Part shown: positions 8,647 through 16,800 of the stretch, piece after piece
Numbering within the stretch: the first letter of the stretch is position 1
Layout of the letters: each line of letters begins with the position of its first letter
Source of the DNA: Nitrososphaerota archaeon
Lineage (GTDB): Archaea; Thermoproteota; Nitrososphaeria; Nitrososphaerales; JACPRH01
Length of the DNA stretch: 64,000 bases
Assembly (NCBI GenBank): GCA_023379805.1
Contig: JAMCPI010000012.1
Location: 31,777-95,776, forward strand
Direction: 5' to 3'
Made by a program: the position numbers and the translations under genes
The notes under the pieces: model-generated
The model's input: only the letters and a program-made list of their open reading frames with translations
What the model was told of the DNA's origin: nothing
Databases searched by the model: none

Positions 8647-11229
8647 TTATTCAACTCCTTCTTCTGGGCGAGATCTTGGCAGCTGAACTGTGACGGTTGT
8701 GCCTTTCTTCTCTTCACTTTCTAAGGTGATTAGACCTCCTTGGGTTTCGACTATCTTCTTAGCTGTATAGAGGCCAAGTCCAGTACCCTTGGCCTTTGTG
8801 GTAAAGAATGGTGTAAAGATTTTTTCAAGTTTTTCTTTAGGTATACCTACGCCTGTGTCCTTGATTCTCACCTCGATGAAATTATCTTTGAGGGCAGTAG
8901 AAATGTTTAGTTCACCGCCTTCAAGCATAGATTGCAATGCGTTCATTACCAGGTTGGTGAAAGCACGGTTCAACTGATCCCCATCTAACAAAGTTGCAGG
9001 TATTTCGCCATAGCTTGTGGTCAACCTTATGTTTTTGGCTATGATAATCTTGTTTAGCGTTTCCTGTAGCAAAGAGTTGATATTTCTTATGTTTAACTTG
9101 GGTGTTGGAAGCTCGGTGAAGTCCCTCAAGTTCCTTACAACTTTAGCTGCATATTCTACATTTCGATCTATTAACTCCAGAAATTTTAATATATCTCCTT
9201 GAGGCATACTCCTAATGTTTTCTGAAGCGGTCAGAATAGCTTGAAGCGGGTTGCGTAGATCATGGCCAATACTTCTTGTCACATCCATCATAGTTTTAAT
9301 CCTGTCTGCCTCAGCCTGCTTTCGCTCGGTTATATCTACAAAAATATATTCGAGCGCCGTCTTTCCTTTGTATGAGACAGGCGTAGCGTGAACAATGACT
9401 GGTATTTCCGCATCGCTTTTAGTTTTCAAGATAAACTCGTTTTGAACAATATCTTCTCCGTTTAGCCTTTTTACTACATTTTCTCTTGCTTGACGCCGGT
9501 ATTCCGGCGAAAGTAGTTTTTCGATCGGGTCGAATGAGGGAGAAGTCATTTCGTCAAACGTCCATCCCAATCTCTCACACATAGCCTTATTGACATATTT
9601 GTAGATACCTTCTTGATAGATGGCCACAAAGTTCGGTGAATTCTCAACCATCGCCCGATACTTCTCCTCGCTCTCGCGAAGAGCGTCTTCCGCGCGCTTT
9701 CGCTCAGTGATGTTTTCAAACACAACAACAAAGTATTCTTTTTCCTGACTGTAAACAGAAATGGACAGCCAAGCCCTTAGCGAATTGAATTCGATCTCGA
9801 ACGTCTCCGGCTGGCCGGATAACGTCACACGACCTAAGATATCAAGCAACTCCGGTTGTACCTCTTTGATGAATGGAGCTACCTCTGTGACTTTTTTACC
9901 CACTACATTTTCCAATTCAGTTAGCCGTCCAAAAGCATTGTTGACACTGAGGAAAACAAAATCTATTGGACGCCCCTCATCATTGAAAAGCATCTTGCAG
10001 TATGCAAACCCGTTTAGCATGTTTTCGAACAGCAAGCGGTAACGCTTCTCGCTTTCTTGCAGCTCATCTTCCAAGCGCTTATGCTCGGTGATGTCTCTAC
10101 TGGCACCGATAACAGATGTTATTTTCCCCGCCGAGTCCCTAACTGGGTTGAGACTAGTATTGATCCACAACTCTTTTCCTACAACAATAATTTTGGATTC
10201 CTTAGTTAGGCTTTGATTGGTTTGGAATACATTTTTCACACTTCTTGCGTATAGCGACGCTAGTTCTTTTGGGAAGAGATCAAAAATTGATTTACCTATT
10301 ATCTCTTCAGGTTTTCTTCCAATGGCTACGGCTGCAGCTTGGTTTATGGATAAAACATTACATTCCTCGTCAAGCATATAAATTAAGTCGGACGCGTTTT
10401 CAATTAGGATTCGATACTTCTCTTCACTTTCGCGTAGCCTTTTATCAGCAAGTTTGCGTTCACTTATATCTCGGAAGATCCCTTGAACCACACGTTTTCC
10501 GTGCAGTGTCATACTCTTTGTGCTTATTGACACAGGGATGATTAAACCGTCTTTTCTTAGGATCTCAGCCTCGAGATCTGAGCCACCAGTATCTTGAAAT
10601 GTCCTGAAACGCTGCTTATAATAGTCCGCATCATCTGGCGAGTGTAACTGGGTCTGGTGGAGACCGATTATTTCTGCTTTTGCTCGCCCAAGCATTCGCT
10701 CAGCAGCGTGATTGGCATCTAAGATGAAACCAGTTTTGGCATCTGCGACAAGAATGGCGTCGTTAGATTCCTCAACAAGCATTCTGTATTTTTCCCCAGA
10801 ATCTTTGAGTTCTTCTTCTATCTTTCTTACCTGAGTAACATCCTGAACTGTTGCGATGAAGAAGGTTTTACCTGAAGTATCCACATATTTCGCGGGCGAG
10901 ACCAAGCCTAGGAATCGCTCACCATTCTTCTTTTTGAATAGCAATTCCCAGTCTTTTTTGACGCCCAGTAACGTTTGTTTAAAAGCAAAATCGATATTTG
11001 TAATTTCGTCCTCCGCCCAGTATTGGAAAGGGGCTTTGCTACCGACCAACTCTTCCATTTTGAAACCGGTCATCTCACAGAACTAGCGTCGCTATACGCT
11101 CTGTCTCCCTTCTTGATCGATAACTGCAATACCAACATTAAGACTGTCAATTACCGCTTCAAAGAACTGCTCTTGCTTCAAAGGTTCATCACCAAGTTTG
11201 AATGTGTGACGATAGGTGATATTGAGCAT
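8647..11229 (-). pseudogene. Multi-PAS sensor histidine kinase, first PAS domain broken
   Basis: From 11073 to 8647 there is an intact 808-codon frame. It holds the end of one PAS domain, four further PAS domains (roughly residues 88-205, 206-325, 330-445, 450-570), a HisKA-type helix with GHDLRNPL (the phospho-accepting His), and a HATPase domain with DTGVGIPKEKL and GTGLGL. The frame begins inside PAS 1 at FCEMTGF. Upstream the same frame continues to ATG 11229 and encodes the first PAS half, ending VIDQEGRQSV, but two TAG codons (11092-11094 and 11083-11085) interrupt it. Between the stops another frame reads SDAS, exactly what a PAS domain needs before FCEM, so two compensating frameshifts about 15 nt apart explain the break. 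No membrane segments are seen. It may be translated from 11073 as a shorter kinase. The response regulator follows immediately. Confidence 0.75.
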
Positions 11230-11879
11230 TACATATTGGTTGCGGCATCACATTAATAGAGCAATTGCGGTTAGTGAAATAGCCCTTATCGCTCAATTCG
11301 AATCTCCTTCTTTGTTTATTTTGGCTCAAGTTTTTTTTGGATTGTATCAAAAATATCTTCTGAATGATTTATCTCTACTGAGTTTTGTTTCAGAACCGAA
11401 AGCATGCGGCATGGATCGGGTCTTTCTCCGATGCTTATTATATTCGATCAGTTATTGGTTGGAAAACACGATTCTCTGACTCGTATCGCTATTATTGTTC
11501 TTTATCTGGGTAAGTGGAACGTTTTGAAACAATAAGGCAGTTTGCTACACCCAAAATGGTCCTAATAAATTTAGGGTTATCCATTAGTATATAGCAAAAT
11601 ACGCAATGACTTGCTGTAATAAAGTTTTTCATTACAAAGATCATCTCAAAACCCCTCTTAAACTGTAGAGCAGAGCCTGCTGATAGGAACATTTAGTCAA
11701 GGATGCAGTAACTCACATTTTTCCATAACTGTAGTCAGCAGACAACGAATCTAAGTCGTCTTGTGCTGAAATTGGTCTAAAACATCATGATCTATCCGAT
11801 TCCAGATACAAAAACATAATATACGGAAATCACTGCCCTCTACAAGTCTAGTGGAAACTGACAATTTCGAACTTGGCTT
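11230..11879. other. Intergenic region of 650 bp
   Basis: No gene is recognised on either strand. It is AT-rich and holds only short frames without protein character. ATAATATAC at 11816-11824 may be the TATA element of the downstream regulator. Confidence 0.4.
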
Positions 11880-13031
11880 ATGGCAAGTGAGTGGGTGATA
11901 ATACTGGGCGAAGACATGGATGAGAAGGAGATTACTCGAATGACAGTTTTGATAGAGGCAATGATGAATTTTGGTGTTGAAAACATTTCAGTTCTCGCGA
12001 GATCAACCGGTATTCCAAAAGAGACTGTGCGATACAAGGTCCGCACTCAGTTTCCACGGCATGGGCTTAACCCACAAGTGAGCATAAACTGTGAGAAAAT
12101 CGGTTTATCGAGAAAGATAGTAACGCTCACTTTTTCAAAGCGATGTGCTAATCGAGCATCAACCGCTCTTGAACAGATGTCGAAGCATCTGTATGCAACT
12201 TATCTGGGTAAGACACAAGGTAGCCGCATCTATACTTTAATGCTGACTGTCCCGTTTAATGTCTGGAAAGAATACGGAGACTTTATTATGGCGCTTTCGG
12301 AAAAAGGAATTGTAGAATCGCTCGACTTTAAAGATATTTCTTGGTATCGACATGTTCCTTTGCGAACTGATCTTTATGACTTTCGTAAAGGTGAGTGGGC
12401 GTTTGAATGGTCAAAAGTAAATGAATTTGCACGCCTGCTTCCCACACCAACCCCTTCACATCTTTATGAATCAATGACGCTGAGCGCCGTTGAAAAACCC
12501 GATCACATCGATCTGGCAATCCTTTCAGAGATACAGAAAAATGCTACTCTACCTATTACCAAGATCGCCTCGAACATAGGCGTCAAAGAAGACGTCGCAT
12601 CTTATCACTACACCGAGCATGTGAAAAAGAGGGGGTTGATATCTCAATACATCATGGGGTGGGTTGGAGCTGGTAGCAAGTATAATAACGAAACTGTTAC
12701 GCAAATGCTATTCACTCTTCACGAAGCTGATGAGGAAGAAGCAGCTAGGGTTCGCTTGACATTTAACAAGATCCCATTCTCTTGGATGGAACTATTTGGG
12801 AAGAACGGTAATTACCATGTCTTTGCAAGTATCCCAACTAGTCATTTTAACTCCACGATGCATTATATTGATATTAACACAATGTGTTTGGAGGACAATT
12901 TAGAGGCTAATATTATGGATCCTTACTGGTCAGCCGGCTTTCCACTTCCTCTAGAGATGTTCGATAAAAAGAAGGGCTGGGTCTTCAATAAGGCTCGAGT
13001 ATTGAGTGATTTCGAAAGCTTTTTCAGATAA
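11880..13031 (+). CDS. Two-HTH transcriptional regulator, Lrp-like N-terminus
   Basis: This is a predicted cytoplasmic DNA-binding protein of 383 aa. Residues ~18-55 contain a helix-turn-helix (NISVLARSTGIPKETVRYKV), and residues ~210-250 a second one (LPITKIASNIGVKEDVASYHY). Each is followed by an alpha/beta region, so the gene resembles a tandem duplication of an AsnC/Lrp-type unit with divergent sensor domains. Such double-HTH regulators are known in Thaumarchaeota-type genomes. ATG 11880 is used; ATG 11916 is an alternative nearer the first HTH. Its target is unknown, but the secreted-protein genes lie directly downstream. Confidence 0.7.
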   Translation: MASEWVIILGEDMDEKEITRMTVLIEAMMNFGVENISVLARSTGIPKETVRYKVRTQFPRHGLNPQVSINCEKIGLSRKIVTLTFSKRCANRASTALEQMSKHLYATYLGKTQGSRIYTLMLTVPFNVWKEYGDFIMALSEKGIVESLDFKDISWYRHVPLRTDLYDFRKGEWAFEWSKVNEFARLLPTPTPSHLYESMTLSAVEKPDHIDLAILSEIQKNATLPITKIASNIGVKEDVASYHYTEHVKKRGLISQYIMGWVGAGSKYNNETVTQMLFTLHEADEEEAARVRLTFNKIPFSWMELFGKNGNYHVFASIPTSHFNSTMHYIDINTMCLEDNLEANIMDPYWSAGFPLPLEMFDKKKGWVFNKARVLSDFESFFR

Positions 13032-13194
13032 GTATTTATACCCTACCGCAAGAACTACCTACATAAATTATATCCATGGATGGATGTTCTATAGATAGAA
13101 TGTTCTGGTAATCAACAACTTTTACCCTAGTTGTTTGTGAATTCTTGGAAAAAAGTCTATATCTCATCACTTGCTAGCGAATGCTAGGTTAAGT

Positions 13195-13743
13195 ATGAAC
13201 CGAAAGATGCCAGTCGCAATAGCACTGGGAGTAATCATTACAATGGCTGCCATATCGTTCAGTGCATACAGCGGGACTGCAGTATCAGAAGGATTGAAGG
13301 TCACCGGCTGGGTCAAAGTAGAGGTTGTTAGAGATGGAACAATAATCTACACACATGACGGGCACAACCTAATTACCAACGCAGGCAAAGACTTCATCGC
13401 TCACCGAATAGGAAGCACCGATACTGTTGGCGCAAACGGAGCCAACTACATCGCGCTAACAACCACCGCCATCACACCAGCTGCAACAGACACCACATTA
13501 AGCGGCGAAATCACCACAAACGGGCTCGCACGAGCACAGGGAACATACAGCCACACAAACGGCACCAACACCTATACAATTACCAAGCAATTCACCGCCT
13601 CAGGAACCTTTACTGGTGTTCAAGGCGCCGGACTATTCACAGCCAGCTCAAGCGGAACAATGATGTCAGAAAACACATTCTCCTCTGTGAACCTAATCAG
13701 CGGAGACCAAATCACGATAACGTGGACAATCACCATCTCATAG
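13195..13743 (+). CDS. Secreted beta-rich surface protein
   Basis: The predicted protein has an N-terminal signal or anchor (MNRKMPVAIALGVIITMAA) and then a Thr/Ser/Asn-rich beta domain. It contains VEVVRDGTIIYTHDGHNLITNAGKDFI, a motif family seen in archaeal secreted and phage-tail-like proteins, where a charged strand is followed by N-L-I-T-N-x-G. I chose ATG 13195 because a TATA-like TCTATATCTC (13157-13166) lies about 37 nt before it, while TTG 13171 would be too close. The giant repeat protein follows after a putative terminator. Function is unknown; a cell-surface structural role is likely. Confidence 0.7.
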   Translation: MNRKMPVAIALGVIITMAAISFSAYSGTAVSEGLKVTGWVKVEVVRDGTIIYTHDGHNLITNAGKDFIAHRIGSTDTVGANGANYIALTTTAITPAATDTTLSGEITTNGLARAQGTYSHTNGTNTYTITKQFTASGTFTGVQGAGLFTASSSGTMMSENTFSSVNLISGDQITITWTITIS

Positions 13744-13781
13744 ACGCCGTGAAAAAGCCACAGGAAAAACTCACGATGTAA

Positions 13782-13806
13782 CTCCCGGTAAAACAAGAGC
13801 CGGGGG
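13782..13806 (+). terminator. GC-rich hairpin after secreted protein gene
   Basis: CTCCCGG pairs with CCGGGGG (one T-G wobble) around an 11-nt loop, followed by a T-rich tract, 40 nt after the preceding stop and just ahead of the next TATA box. Confidence 0.4.
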
Positions 13807-13823
13807 TCTCGATTATTTTCCAG

Positions 13824-13832
13824 TATTATATT
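13824..13832 (+). promoter_or_regulatory. TATA box of giant surface-protein gene
   Basis: TATTATATT lies 29 nt before ATG 13853, consistent with a leaderless transcript starting at that codon. Confidence 0.5.
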
Positions 13833-13852
13833 GCTCTACAATATCATGTCGA

Positions 13853-16800
13853 ATGCAAGACACTGCTATCCAAAACGTCTGGAATCGATCTGTTCACACA
13901 GGCCTACCAGAGGCATCAGGAATGAAGAGATACGCGAGAATTACGGCGCTTGTAGCGCTAATCCTTATCATAGATGCTTCTATTGCTCCTAATGCATCAG
14001 CGGCAACCGTAACTGATCGTACGGCAATGGTTGACAGCAGTTCGATATCAATTGGTACTTCGTCAACAACTTTAGCCACGTTAAGCACAAGTCTGCCCAC
14101 AGGAACCAATCTAGTGGTGGTAGTTGTCCAGCTAAGTTCATCTTCAACGGCCACCATCAACGCGGGCAGCCTGATTCTGCAAAGAGGCGGAACCACCCTG
14201 AGATCCAACACCTACGCTATGGCTCTAGCCAGTACATCTCCAAATAACCAAAAATGGTGGGCTGCAGTATACCTAGATTCTGGCGCCCCTGCAAACTCAT
14301 CCTACACCGTCAGCGCCACGGCTTCAGCGACAGGAATCAGAGCAGATACGAAAATCTTGGTTCTGGGTGGCGTATCAGGTACTCAAGTTATAGGTTCATC
14401 CACCCTGATAGGCACCTCAGCCACCACATTAGCTACTTTAGCCACTTCTTTGTCTGCTGGAGACAATATACTTCTTTCTGTAGTAGAAACAAACAATCAA
14501 GCTACGTCTGCAAGAAGCATCGCAGCTGGAGGTCTTGCGCTTAAGAGAAGCACCACTACCCTGACCTCTAACCAGTTTGCCATAAATTACGCTGCCTCAA
14601 CCACAACTACGGCTCGTTATCAGACTCAAATGTTGCCTTATCTGGACGCAGGTGCTTCTGCCTCACCAACTTACTCAGTGACTGCGGCCGCGTCAAGCAC
14701 CAGCAGCCTTTACGGGTTAGCAACTATTGTCGCTATTAGCCGCGATGCAACGCTTGCAGCAGCCTTCACTGATAGCGCAAGTGTTTCTATTTTGACAACA
14801 GACACAACAATTGGATCACTCTCCTCAACTTTTTCATCGGGTGGGTCGGTGATAGTTATTGGCGCAGAGCAGTTCGATAACACTGCAACAGGTACTAGAA
14901 CATCAGCTGCAGGGAATAACCGGCTTCAACAAAACTCAAACACCACCACGCAGACGTCGAACCAATTCACGTTAAACTTTCCAGCAAATGCTGGGAACGA
15001 TGATGGGAAAGGGTTTGCATTACTGAACAGATTCACCGGTGTTCCATCATCTCCAACATACACTGTGCTGGCGAAAAACTCTGCAACAGGAGTAAACGGT
15101 GAAACAAAGCTATTAGCAATCAGAGCCGGCTTACTTTACTCACAAGATGTTTCTGATGGCTTCACAACAAGTGATGCTTCAGATAGACAGTATATTGCTC
15201 CAAGATCCGCTTCGGACGGGATTACGGTCTCTGATGCAGTGTCGGGTGTGAGGAATGTTCCTAGGTCAGCGGCAGATTCTGTTAACGCCTCAGGAGCACT
15301 TTCTCGTGGGGCAACTCTGCAGCGATCTTGGAACGACGCGTTCTCAATTGCTGATGTCGCAGATAGATTCGTCTCAGCAACACGTCAGCTACTTGACTCA
15401 TTCGCATCATCAGATTCGATTCTGCGGATAGTTAACTTCCCACGAAACGCTTTAGAAAGCTTTACAGTTTCAGAGTCAAGCGTACGTTCACTTATTCTCT
15501 ATCGTATATCTACAGAAACCACGTCAATTACTGATACAAGCGCTAGGGCACTGGTCCTTACTCGAGGCATAAATGAGTCAATAAGCTCCAGCGACTCGGT
15601 TTCTCGGCTCTACCAAGGGATAAGAAGTTTCACAGAAACAATCACCGCAACGGATTCTTTGGATAGAAGTTTTGTTGGGGCACGAGACATCGCTGAAACC
15701 GTAAACATATCCGACTCCGTGTCAAGATTTCTTCAACTGTCACGCAGCCTAGTTGATACCCAAAGCGTTACAGATGCTCTGACAAGAGTTCTTGCTCTAA
15801 CAAGAAACATTGGGGAATCAACAGCATACACAGATGTTGTTGACAGAATCTACACAGGAACAAGAAGCGCTGCGGATTCATCTCTGATAACCGATCAAGT
15901 GGTCCGCATAACCAGTCTCAGCAGAGCTGCTGCAGACGCGATGGGGTTATCTGACTCGATGGAAAGATCTTTAAGTGAAGTTCGCGCTGCGAGCGAATTA
16001 ACAGGTATATCTGAAAACATCGTGGGCTTACCGAACTTTATTAGAGTCACCGCAGATGTTTCAGCAATTACAGATACATTATCAAGAGCTACAACGATAG
16101 TTAGAAGCGTAAATGAAGCTCAGTACTTCACAGAATCCGTAAACCGTTACCTACTGATTATACGCGCGGCTTCAGACATATCAACACTCACCGATACTAT
16201 TCAACAAGTCGTGAACCTTCAAAGAAGCATAACTGAGACGCCACAAATATCTGACACTTTGTCGCGGTTGGTGGCGTTTCCTCGCGCAATGGCAGACACG
16301 TACAGTGTTTCCGATGTCGCCGCATCATTTGTCGGTTTTGTCAGAGTAGTTAGTGATGACTTGGTTCAAGTTTCTGACGCTATATCGTCTGCTTCTAGTT
16401 TTGTGAGGTCTGCCACTGAGACCTATTCGGTTAGCGACTCTTTGGATTCATTAAGCAGTCTTGTTAGACGCCTTACTGATTCATCAACTGTAACTGCCGC
16501 TACTTTCACCCTAAGTGGCTTTGCTAGAGAAATCAGTAATGATGCTGTTCAAGTCTCCAGCACCTTTTCATCGGCTTCGATATTTGTTAGATCTGCTACT
16601 GAGACTTACATGGTTAGTGATGCACTAGACTCGTTAGGAATCTTTGTTAGGGACGTGACTGATTTTGCAACTATATCTGATGCCGCGTCTTCGTTAAACA
16701 TCTTCGCAAGAGGCGTCAACAATGAGATGATACAGGCTTCGGATGCCATAACCTCTATAGCGGGTTTCACAAGAGCCGCAGTTGAGTCTTATTCTGTTAC

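Noticed and set aside
11083..11094. Pyrrolysine readthrough of the two TAG codons in the kinase
   Set aside because: The residues expected in the PAS domain (SDAS) are in another frame between the stops, which points to indels, not to TAG decoding; the kinase is not a methylamine methyltransferase.
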